Below are positions 1 through 5,728 of a stretch of DNA of 5,728 nucleotides, in pieces. Origin of the DNA: Desulfobacteraceae bacterium (GTDB lineage: Bacteria > Desulfobacterota > Desulfobacteria > Desulfobacterales > Desulfobacteraceae). The stretch lies in NCBI GenBank assembly GCA_022712835.1, contig JAFLJU010000003.1, positions 1 through 5,728 of the forward strand, written 5' to 3'. Under the pieces are notes generated by a model, which saw nothing but the letters and a program-made list of their open reading frames with translations, had not been told where the DNA came from and ran no database searches. How positions within the stretch are numbered: position 1 is the first letter of the stretch; the number at the start of each line of letters is the position of its first letter. The position numbers were made by a program, and so were the translations under genes.

Positions 1-576
1 ATTGATACTATCCTCTTCCAAGACCTTTTGGCCTGTGATCCAAAAGAGGTCATAAGTAGAACCGGTGTCCAGTATGATGAGAAAAAGGGTATCTATCGGT
101 TGGATATCTGGGAAAGATCCTATGAGGTGATGCCGGAACAATCCAGGATAAGCCCACTGGGGGAGGGGCCGGACACCTATCGGGATTATTTGTACCTGTT
201 CATGCTCCATTATCTTATGAAAGCCAAAGCGATTCCTTTGTCCGGGCAGTGGGTGTCTGAAAAGGATATCACTGGGGGGGCGGCCTTTTTCAGAGGTCCC
301 CATACTCTGCCGACCCAGATTTTGGCCCATGCCTTTGGCGGGGATCTTGCGGGGTTTTTAGATGCAGGCAACAGACTTGGCGGCACCCCCCTTGCCATGG
401 CTGATGCTGCCTTTTCTTTTTCGATTACCCCACGGATTCCCGTGGCGGTCCTTTTATGGGTGGGGGATGACGAGTTTGAAAGTGAGGCAAAGTTGCTGTT
501 TGACAAAACAATTGTTCAGCATTTGCCCCTGGATATTATCTATGCCCTGGCCGTGGAAATCTGTCATGCCTTTTGA
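1..576 (+). CDS. DUF3786 domain protein, 5' end cut by the window
   Basis: The frame is open from base 1 to the TGA at 574-576, giving 191 visible residues. The first possible start in view is a TTG at 28, but the frame continues upstream of it and no ribosome binding site precedes it, so the true start probably lies just outside. I recognise DUF3786 from the C-terminal pattern: a hydrophobic 'PVAVLLWVGDDEFESEAKLL' stretch, then LFD and a 'HLPLD' motif, ending about 15 residues later. The middle has the family-like 'SGQWVSEKDITGG' segment. The protein shows no signal peptide or membrane segment, so it is probably cytoplasmic. DUF3786 proteins are, to my knowledge, common in anaerobic bacteria and have no established biochemical role; none is assigned here. 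The stop codon overlaps the start of the histidine kinase gene, which suggests one transcript and coupled translation. Family assignment is fairly sure; function is unknown. Confidence 0.8.
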   Translation: MDTILFQDLLACDPKEVISRTGVQYDEKKGIYRLDIWERSYEVMPEQSRISPLGEGPDTYRDYLYLFMLHYLMKAKAIPLSGQWVSEKDITGGAAFFRGPHTLPTQILAHAFGGDLAGFLDAGNRLGGTPLAMADAAFSFSITPRIPVAVLLWVGDDEFESEAKLLFDKTIVQHLPLDIIYALAVEICHAF

Positions 577-1945
577 ACAACAGAACCGTTTACTGGAAGA
601 AAAGGTCAAGGCCCTCCAGGGGGAATTGACAGCGGTGAACAGCCAAAAAAAACGCCTCCAGAAAATGGTAGACAATCTGGGCACCCGGAATGAATATCTG
701 TTAACCCTCCCTGAAAAATCATTATTGGAGAGTGAAAGGGACTTTGATGCCATCTTTGAGTCGATCCAGGAAGGATTTTACAGAACAGATGACCAGGGGC
801 GGATCATCATGGCCAATCCCGTGGCCGTGAAAATGTTGGGATACAATTCCTTTGACGAGGCCCAGGGGATTTCCATGATCGAGCTGTATCACAATCTCGA
901 TGACAGGGCAAAGCTTCTTGAGCTGATATTTAAACAGGGCCGGGTGTCGGCCTATGAAGTTGAGATGAAAAAAAAGGATGGTCAGATCATTTCTGTTCTG
1001 ATCAATGCCCATGTCCGACATAGCGATACGGGTGAGTTTATGGGTACCCAGGGGACGGTGATGGATATATCTCATCGTAAGTATCAGGAAACAGAGCATA
1101 TCCACTCCCAGAAGCTTGCGGCAATCGGCAGCCTGGCGGCCGGAATCGCCCATGAGATTAACACGCCGGTACAATATGTCCGTGACAACATGACTTTTAT
1201 TCAAGAGTCCTTCAATGGGGTAAATCTTGTTTTGGAAGCCAGCAACCATCTTGTGAAACTCATTCAAAATAATAGGCCGGAAACGGCCATTAAGGTCGCT
1301 GTGGAAGCCCTTGCACTTGCCATTGAAGATGCCGATCTTTCCTATCTCAAAGAAGAAATTCCCCTGGCCCTTGAACAATCCCTGGGTGGGCTTGGCAAGG
1401 TCAGCCGGATTGTACGATCCATGAAGGAGTTCTCACATCCCGGTGGCGATGTATGGGAGCTTACGGATATAAACCATACACTTGACAACACCATTACCGT
1501 TGCAAGAAATGAATGGAAGTATGTGGCCACCATCAAACGCGATTTTGACAAAACCCTTCCCCTTGTGAAGTGTAATCCAGGCGAATTGAGCCAGGTTTTT
1601 TTAAACATGATTATCAATGCAAGCCATGCCATTTTAGAGGGGTTGGGTGAAGACTCTTCGGGCAAAGGTGTCATTACAATCGGGACCCGTTCCCGGGGGG
1701 CATGTGTGGAAATACAGATTTCAGATACCGGTTCCGGCATCCCCAAAAAGCTTCAATCCCAAATTTTTGATCCCTTTTTTACCACCAAGGAAGTGGGCCG
1801 GGGAACGGGCCAGGGCCTTGCCATTTCCCATTCAGTTGTGGTGGACAAGCACAAGGGGAAAATTTGGATTCAGACCTCTTCTGAAAAAGGCAGTTGCTTT
1901 ATCATCCAACTGCCGGTGAATGGGCCTGCGAAAAGCGCCCCGTGA
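566..1945 (+). CDS. Cytoplasmic PAS-domain sensor histidine kinase
   Basis: A 459-residue orthodox histidine kinase that should autophosphorylate on histidine and pass the phosphate to a response regulator. Domains in order: an N-terminal coiled coil (about 3-58); a PAS/PAC domain (about 57-172, with 'ANPVAVKMLGY' at 83-93 and 'GTVMDISHRK' closing it); a dimerisation/phosphoacceptor domain with 'AGIAHEINTP', phosphoacceptor H196; and an HATPase_c domain with N box N347/N351, G1 'DTGSGIP' 387-393, F box 'FDPFFTTK' 401-408 and G2 'GRGTGQGL' 411-418. All ATP-binding motifs are intact. About 100 mostly helical residues separate the H box from the N box, longer than in simple kinases. No transmembrane segment is seen, so the signal is probably intracellular; the PAS ligand cannot be told from sequence. 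The ATG at 566 is chosen because it starts the coiled coil and overlaps the DUF3786 stop by 11 bases; the frame is open further upstream but only inside DUF3786. The preceding ribosome binding site (GTGGAA) is weak, consistent with coupling. No response regulator gene is in the window. Confidence 0.9.
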   Translation: MPFEQQNRLLEEKVKALQGELTAVNSQKKRLQKMVDNLGTRNEYLLTLPEKSLLESERDFDAIFESIQEGFYRTDDQGRIIMANPVAVKMLGYNSFDEAQGISMIELYHNLDDRAKLLELIFKQGRVSAYEVEMKKKDGQIISVLINAHVRHSDTGEFMGTQGTVMDISHRKYQETEHIHSQKLAAIGSLAAGIAHEINTPVQYVRDNMTFIQESFNGVNLVLEASNHLVKLIQNNRPETAIKVAVEALALAIEDADLSYLKEEIPLALEQSLGGLGKVSRIVRSMKEFSHPGGDVWELTDINHTLDNTITVARNEWKYVATIKRDFDKTLPLVKCNPGELSQVFLNMIINASHAILEGLGEDSSGKGVITIGTRSRGACVEIQISDTGSGIPKKLQSQIFDPFFTTKEVGRGTGQGLAISHSVVVDKHKGKIWIQTSSEKGSCFIIQLPVNGPAKSAP

Positions 1946-1965
1946 TTTAAAAAAATCAATGGCTA

Positions 1966-2127
1966 AGGACCGGAAATGAAATAAGATGAACATAAATAGC
2001 GCAGAATTTTGGTTTATCTACAAGGCGCATTAAAGGTCTAATAGCAGGCCTATTTGGCCTTTGATGCAACGCAGTAGATGGACCAAAAGGCAAGCTATTT
2101 CGTTCACGTTATAAAATTTGCGGTCCT
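1966..2127. repeat. Long imperfect palindrome filling the convergent intergenic gap
   Basis: A single inverted repeat of about 162 bp whose paired segments share a centre near 2047. From outside in: AGGACCG 1966-1972 with CGGTCCT 2121-2127; AAAT 1974-1977 with ATTT 2116-2119; ATAA 1981-1984 with TTAT 2109-2112; TGAAC 1987-1991 with GTTCA 2102-2106; AAATAGC 1994-2000 with GCTATTT 2094-2100; 15 pairs between 2007-2021 and 2074-2088; and an 18-position stem, 2027-2044 with 2050-2067, around the loop CAGGC. The last stem has 15 Watson-Crick pairs, two T/G pairs and one mismatch. No coding frame is credible here. The architecture suits a small non-autonomous mobile element (MITE-like) or a dispersed hairpin repeat. 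It may also work in transcript ends of the two convergent genes. The inverted symmetry is directly visible; whether it is a multicopy family cannot be judged from one copy. Confidence 0.75.
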
Positions 2128-2136
2128 AAGGACCGC
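2120..2136 (-). terminator. GC-rich 17-bp palindrome, possible terminator of the acyltransferase fusion gene
   Basis: On the - strand, 20 bases after the stop of the fusion gene, there is a perfect 7-bp stem GCGGTCC/GGACCGC with a TTA loop, followed by AAATTTTAT. Position and stem fit a Rho-independent terminator, but the U tract is short and interrupted by the leading A's. On the + strand the hairpin is followed by AGATGAG, with no T run, so it is not a convincing terminator for the kinase gene. It overlaps the right end of the long palindrome and may simply be part of that element. Confidence 0.4.
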
Positions 2137-2156
2137 AGATGAGATAGGTTGCGAAA

Positions 2157-4586
2157 CTAACCGTCTGTGTCCCAGAAGGTTTCAACCGCCTCTTCCAGAA
2201 CAGGCATTTTGAGATTATATTGTCTGGCACAAATTAAGGCAGATTTCATATCAACAAGAGATTGCAAATGGATGCCGTCATCGGCATAGAGTTTCTGTAT
2301 TTTTAACAGCATACTATGGGGTGTCTTTCCTTTTTTAACCCCCCTTCCCATTTTTTGACCAAATTCTTTCCAAAGACCCTCAAGACAAAGGGCAGTAAAG
2401 GTTGCGGTCCAGGGGATATTCCCGGCTTCAAAGGTTTCGCTTTTCCCTCCCAAGTTAATGGCAAGGGCACAGGCCTCATCGGCAATCTGTGAAACCAGGT
2501 ACCCGGTTTGGGTGCTGTTTTGAATAAGGCCTGCGCTTTGGGCGAAATTCATCCAGATGGCATAAATCCTGGCCATGATATCCGCCGTTTGGACACCGAT
2601 GGGATCTTTCAAAATAAAGGGCGATACAAAAGGGGTGTCAAACAGGTCTACCAGCTTGTCTGCACCATCATCGGTTCCTGCTAATACGCCTTTTACTAAA
2701 CTATTGTCCATTATATTCCCGGGATTATAGGGGGTGGCCAATGTGTACAGGTGGACATCCTTTTTGTTGGATTCTTTGATCAGGTCAAGGGCCACAAGGT
2801 AGGGAATGGTATGGGTGTCCGGGATAAATCCCCTTGTGGCGATCATGGCCCTGAAGGGTTGCTCGGACACAGAGAGGATTTTTTTAAAATGCTCCCTGAA
2901 ATCAGATGGTTTGGAGGCAATGATCACGTCACTTGCCTTTCGGAAGGCGCTTGAAAAATCACTGGTGACAAAGGTATTTTTGGGCAATAAATTTTCGGAA
3001 AACCGGCCTTTCCCGTTTCGGTCTCGCCCCATCTTTTCCGCAATTTCCACGCAGGGGTCAAAGAGTGTCAGGCTGGCATTATCATATTTTTTATCATCTA
3101 AAATCCGGTTGCCGATGAGCGATGATAGTGCAAATCCCCAGTAGCCGGCCCCCACCACCACAATATTCTGATCTGCCGAGGGAGAATACAGCCGTCGGTC
3201 GGCATGGGTCGCATAGTAGGCCAATGCGGCTTCATCAATGACAACGGGGTAGCCGTTTTTATCCTTTCGCCAGCGTTTAATGACATTTCTTCTGACAAGC
3301 ATTCCCACCCCTTCAACAACAATTTTTTTAACCGAATTTTTCAATATGAAATCTTCAAAATCCGGGGGGACGCCAAATGTCTGCAAATGATAGGCTCTGA
3401 TGGAACTCATTTCATTGGTCACCGATTCGATCATATCGATGCGGCCGTTTTTTCTTGCCTTGAGAAGTCCCAGGGCCGTAAGCTGGCTGGCCATTATTTT
3501 TTTTGATCGGGCGATCTGTTTGATGGCAGACAATGCCACAAATTCGTCTAACTGGATTCCGGTTTTGTCCTGTTGGTGTCTTAGTTTTAACTCACTGAGA
3601 AGAAAGGGTTCTGGTACCGTAACATAGGCACGGCCATAGAGGTTTTTTGCAGATTTCCATAAAAAGGTTTTGGGGCTGAAGGGAATTCTCAAAAGGGTTC
3701 TGAAAAATCCCAGTCCCCTGATCCAGCTGACCGAGCTTTTTCTTGAACACATGGGCAGATCTTCGGGAACAGCGGAAAATGACAATGCAATGGGTTGAAC
3801 CACTATATCGGTGTCCACATCAATGGCACCCTGTAAGGTGATCAGTTTTTTGGGGTACCGTAAACTTCCGTCCCGGGTTCTTGCTCCCCCCCGCCAGGCC
3901 TCAAGAAAAATCCCCTGCTGCTCTCCTGCCATGCTGATGGCACGGCAATAATTGTACAGGGCCGTCATCTGGTGTTTGTTTGCTCCATGGCGTAACACCA
4001 CATAGGACCCGGCCATTAGAATTGATTCAACGCTTTTGATGGCCATCATGTTCTGCCCTGCTGCAAATACCGGCAATCCAAGAAAGAGGTGCTGCCATAA
4101 AATAATCAACATAAATTCATCCAGATGGGAGGAGTGGTTGATCAGATAAACAACGCCCAGACCTTTTTCTTTGTACGCTTTTAATTTGTCCAGGTGGGCA
4201 AGATCCCGTCCGTCCATGGAGGTAAAGGGCAGTTTTGGGTTTTGCTGCTCAAAAACCTGGTTAAATAAAAGGGCCAAAGAGGTGGCGGCATTGATATGCA
4301 ACTGCCGGTCATACTTGATTTCAATCTCTTTGATCAATTTTGCAATTTCAAGTTTGTCCGGTTTGTCCCCTTTTTTTGCAAGCTGGGCCATGGTGAGGTC
4401 AACGGCAAGGGCACTGATTTTTTCAGCTTTTGTCCAGCTTTCAGGAAGATTTGAAAAATGGGATGCTTGATCTTCTCCTGTTGCTGATAGGGCCACATTT
4501 TCAGCCATTTTTACAAAATTGATTTTATTGACCATCCATGAAATTCTTCCCATGAAAATGGACTTGAATGAAAATTTTTTCTTCAA
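2157..4586 (-). CDS. PlsB-type glycerol-3-phosphate acyltransferase fused to a degenerate GpsA-like domain
   Basis: An 809-residue protein from the TTG at 4586, which sits 8 bases after a strong AGGGGAG site; an in-frame GTG at 4625 would add 13 residues but has only a poorly spaced AAGG before it. After a helical N-terminal region (about 1-125) comes an acyltransferase domain: 'NHSSHLD' 150-156 with the HX4D pair H151/D156, 'GSYVVLR' 193-199, 'LEAWRGGARTRDG' 228-240 and 'VVQPIALSF' 262-270. A helical segment (about 345-466), with 'SQLTALGLL' and 'LAYYATHADRRL', resembles the C-terminal part of PlsB/GPAT. The expected reaction is acylation of glycerol-3-phosphate, the first step of phospholipid synthesis, at the membrane. 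From about 474 a Rossmann fold begins with 'GAGYWG' 479-484 and follows the layout of NAD-dependent glycerol-3-phosphate dehydrogenase (GpsA), including 'ATRG' 583-586 and 'DPIGVQ' 661-666. By eye the GpsA catalytic lysine, phosphate-binding arginine and 'GDL' aspartate are replaced (A672, Q700, about T727), so dehydrogenase activity is doubtful. The acyltransferase call is strong; exact acceptor specificity is inferred. Confidence 0.85.
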   Translation of the reverse strand: MKKKFSFKSIFMGRISWMVNKINFVKMAENVALSATGEDQASHFSNLPESWTKAEKISALAVDLTMAQLAKKGDKPDKLEIAKLIKEIEIKYDRQLHINAATSLALLFNQVFEQQNPKLPFTSMDGRDLAHLDKLKAYKEKGLGVVYLINHSSHLDEFMLIILWQHLFLGLPVFAAGQNMMAIKSVESILMAGSYVVLRHGANKHQMTALYNYCRAISMAGEQQGIFLEAWRGGARTRDGSLRYPKKLITLQGAIDVDTDIVVQPIALSFSAVPEDLPMCSRKSSVSWIRGLGFFRTLLRIPFSPKTFLWKSAKNLYGRAYVTVPEPFLLSELKLRHQQDKTGIQLDEFVALSAIKQIARSKKIMASQLTALGLLKARKNGRIDMIESVTNEMSSIRAYHLQTFGVPPDFEDFILKNSVKKIVVEGVGMLVRRNVIKRWRKDKNGYPVVIDEAALAYYATHADRRLYSPSADQNIVVVGAGYWGFALSSLIGNRILDDKKYDNASLTLFDPCVEIAEKMGRDRNGKGRFSENLLPKNTFVTSDFSSAFRKASDVIIASKPSDFREHFKKILSVSEQPFRAMIATRGFIPDTHTIPYLVALDLIKESNKKDVHLYTLATPYNPGNIMDNSLVKGVLAGTDDGADKLVDLFDTPFVSPFILKDPIGVQTADIMARIYAIWMNFAQSAGLIQNSTQTGYLVSQIADEACALAINLGGKSETFEAGNIPWTATFTALCLEGLWKEFGQKMGRGVKKGKTPHSMLLKIQKLYADDGIHLQSLVDMKSALICARQYNLKMPVLEEAVETFWDTDG

Positions 4587-4594
4587 AGAAATAA

Positions 4595-4601
4595 CTCCCC
4601 T
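4595..4601 (-). promoter_or_regulatory. Strong ribosome binding site that decides a TTG start
   Basis: The - strand reads AGGGGAG, then 8 bases, then TTG AAG AAA. This is the best Shine-Dalgarno match near the 5' end of the acyltransferase fusion gene and favours initiation at the TTG at 4586. The other candidates, GTG at 4625 and ATGs at 4553 and 4535, have weaker or badly spaced sites. Confidence 0.65.
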
Positions 4602-4625
4602 AGGTTTGCAAGCGTTTGGGTACAC

Positions 4626-4643
4626 CCTTATTTCAGAATAAGG
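4626..4643 (-). promoter_or_regulatory. Small perfect hairpin in the leader of the fusion gene
   Basis: CCTTATT (4626-4632) and AATAAGG (4637-4643) form a perfect 7-bp inverted repeat with a 4-base loop. It lies between the promoter-like -10 at 4688-4693 and the ribosome binding site at 4595-4601. It could be an operator for a dimeric regulator or a leader hairpin. It is not followed on the - strand by a T run, so it is not a terminator. The inverted repeat is visible; its role is a guess. Confidence 0.3.
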
Positions 4644-4687
4644 ATTTCTCTTGGTAATTTATATGAAACCCCTGTCAAGGTATTGTC

Positions 4688-4693
4688 ATTATA
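4688..4693 (-). promoter_or_regulatory. Promoter-like -10 box upstream of the fusion gene
   Basis: The - strand carries a perfect TATAAT about 24 bases after the stop of the SHMT-like gene, in an A-rich stretch. The matching -35 position (CCGGCA at 17-base spacing) is weak. A perfect TTGACA lies just downstream at 4678-4673, but the hexamers 16-18 bases after it are poor -10 boxes. Either could start a transcript with a leader of roughly 60-95 bases reading into the acyltransferase fusion gene. Taken with the 130-base gap, this suggests the fusion gene has its own promoter, though readthrough from upstream is not excluded. Confidence 0.35.
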
Positions 4694-4716
4694 AGAGTTT
4701 CATTTTTTGTTGCCGG

Positions 4717-5728
4717 TTATTGGAACCCGTCAAAGAGTGAACTTGTTACCATGTCCAGATCTTCGGGCTTAAAACAATACTGCATTTCCAAAAAGTTTTT
4801 CCTGAAATCGATGACCTTTTCCTGCACGGGGATCCGGCGTTTGATCAGGTCTGCCATGAGGGTGGCAAGTGCTTTGAAATCATCTGGTTTCATGCCAAAC
4901 CGCGTCATTTCAGACACCCCCATGCGAAGGGCACCGGAGGCGGTAAATCCTTCTTCCACAGGCGTTGCCTGGTAATTGACAATGATGTTGTTTTCTTCCA
5001 GGTGTTTTGCCATGACAGCTCCTTGCCCATATCCCACATTGAGGATGACCTGGTGGGTTTCGGTATAGGAAATGTCAGGATCACCTGCCACATCCAACCC
5101 TTCATCCTTTAACGCTTCTGCAAATGCCTTGGCATTGAGGATGACCTGTTCCTGGTAGTTTTGCCTGAAGTGGTTCATCTCATAGGCGGAAAACAGCAGC
5201 CCTGTCATGGTGCCCAGGTGATGGTTGCTGACACTTCCCGGAAAGGTTCTGCGTTTGATGGCTTCCCACAGCTCATACAGAGGGTCTTGCTCATTGAAAT
5301 TGGCGGCAATCACCCCCCGCTGGGTGCCGAAAAAAGTTTTGTGGGTGGAACCGGTGACAATGTGGGCGCCTTCTTTAAGGGGTTCCTGGAAATGGGGACC
5401 ATAAAGTCCCAGGACATGGGCCATGTCGTAGATGATCACACAGCCGGGAGCATGGGTATCCACCAATTGACGGAGCTTTGCAACCGGCTCCTTGTGAAGG
5501 ATCATACTTTTGCCCAGGATCACAAGTTCCGGCTGATGGAGTTTGATGATCTCTTCACAGGCCGCAATATCAATTTTATAGGGGTTGTCCCTTAACACCG
5601 GGAAATTGACAACGGCGGGTTTTTCCGTTTTTGGATCCCGGGCCACAAAATCCCGCAATGCCCCCATGGGCTGGGCACTCAAATGGCCTCCCCGGATGAT
5701 GTGGTTGTTCATGATCTTATTGATTCTT
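4717..5728 (-). CDS. Serine hydroxymethyltransferase-like PLP enzyme, N-terminus cut by the window
   Basis: A fold-type I PLP enzyme of the SHMT (GlyA) family, which interconverts serine and glycine with a folate one-carbon carrier. Counting from the first in-window Met (5712), the motifs are: 'GGHLSAQ' 8-14; 'DMAH' 96-99, the PLP-ring aspartate and histidine; 'STHKTFFG' 122-129 with the Schiff-base lysine K125; 'FPGS' 157-160; and 'SGALRMG' 259-265 with the substrate-carboxylate arginine R263. The frame stays open through 5728, and in GlyA the GGH motif lies well over 100 residues in, so the Met at 5712 is internal and about a quarter of the protein lies outside. The sequence departs from housekeeping GlyA: 'THKTFFGTQRG' instead of THKTLRGPRGG and 'SGALRMGVSEMTRFGM' instead of the usual SGxRxGTPAxTTRG. 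It may therefore be an SHMT paralogue with another aldehyde or amino acid substrate. Family is sure; substrate is not. It lies 130 bases upstream of the acyltransferase fusion gene on the same strand. Confidence 0.85.
   Translation of the reverse strand, partial: RINKIMNNHIIRGGHLSAQPMGALRDFVARDPKTEKPAVVNFPVLRDNPYKIDIAACEEIIKLHQPELVILGKSMILHKEPVAKLRQLVDTHAPGCVIIYDMAHVLGLYGPHFQEPLKEGAHIVTGSTHKTFFGTQRGVIAANFNEQDPLYELWEAIKRRTFPGSVSNHHLGTMTGLLFSAYEMNHFRQNYQEQVILNAKAFAEALKDEGLDVAGDPDISYTETHQVILNVGYGQGAVMAKHLEENNIIVNYQATPVEEGFTASGALRMGVSEMTRFGMKPDDFKALATLMADLIKRRIPVQEKVIDFRKNFLEMQYCFKPEDLDMVTSSLFDGFQ

Noticed and set aside
362..565. Upstream extension of the histidine kinase frame to an ATG at 362
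   Set aside because: It overlaps the conserved C-terminal half of DUF3786 and its translation resembles no kinase N-terminus; the ATG at 566 starts a clean coiled coil.
722..1378. 218-codon open frame on the - strand inside the histidine kinase gene
   Set aside because: The translated sequence matches no family I recognise and lies antisense to well-conserved PAS and H-box coding sequence; it is a shadow frame.
1944..1957. GATTT-AAAA-AAATC at the kinase stop codon as a terminator
   Set aside because: It is a 5-bp A/T-dominated stem too weak to act as an intrinsic terminator, and no T run follows it.
1966..2127. Integron attC site or CRISPR-like repeat
   Set aside because: The palindrome lacks the RYYYAAC/GTTRRRY core sites at its ends, there is no integrase or cassette array, and there are no regularly spaced repeats.
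4587..4625. GTG at 4625 as the start of the acyltransferase fusion
   Set aside because: Its only upstream AAGG is nearly adjacent to the GTG, while the TTG at 4586 has AGGGGAG at 8-base spacing. It remains a possible alternative.
5161..5595. 144-codon + strand open frame inside the SHMT-like gene
   Set aside because: It is antisense to the conserved PLP-lysine and DMAH motifs, has no ribosome binding site, and shows no recognisable domain.

Overview
The window looks like chromosomal DNA from an anaerobic deltaproteobacterium, most likely a sulfate reducer of the Desulfobacterales. This is inferred from the combination of a DUF3786 protein, a soluble PAS histidine kinase with an 'AHEINTPVQYVRDN' H-box, and an unusual acyltransferase/GpsA-like fusion, on DNA of middling GC content. 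No marker gene fixes the taxonomy.

Layout: on the + strand (1-1945), the 3' part of a DUF3786 gene overlaps by 11 bases a 459-residue cytoplasmic PAS-histidine kinase gene. The - strand (2157-5728) carries the 3' part of a serine-hydroxymethyltransferase-like PLP enzyme and, about 130 bases downstream of it, an 809-residue fusion of a PlsB-type acyltransferase with a GpsA-like domain. The two gene sets converge on a 211-base gap (1946-2156). That gap is almost filled by one imperfect palindrome of about 162 bp, centred near 2047, with a separate 17-bp GC-rich palindrome at its right edge.

How the genes may work together: the DUF3786 and kinase genes are probably co-transcribed and translationally coupled, and no response regulator is in view. 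The fusion protein pairs an acyltransferase that acts on glycerol-3-phosphate with a domain descended from the enzyme that makes glycerol-3-phosphate. By eye, however, the dehydrogenase half has lost its key catalytic residues. The SHMT-like enzyme lies upstream on the same strand, but a promoter-like -10 and a small hairpin in the gap suggest the fusion gene can be expressed on its own.

The two observations most worth following are the long palindromic element between the convergent genes and the acyltransferase/degenerate-GpsA fusion. There is no CRISPR array, tRNA, rRNA, transposase or recognisable defence system in the window.
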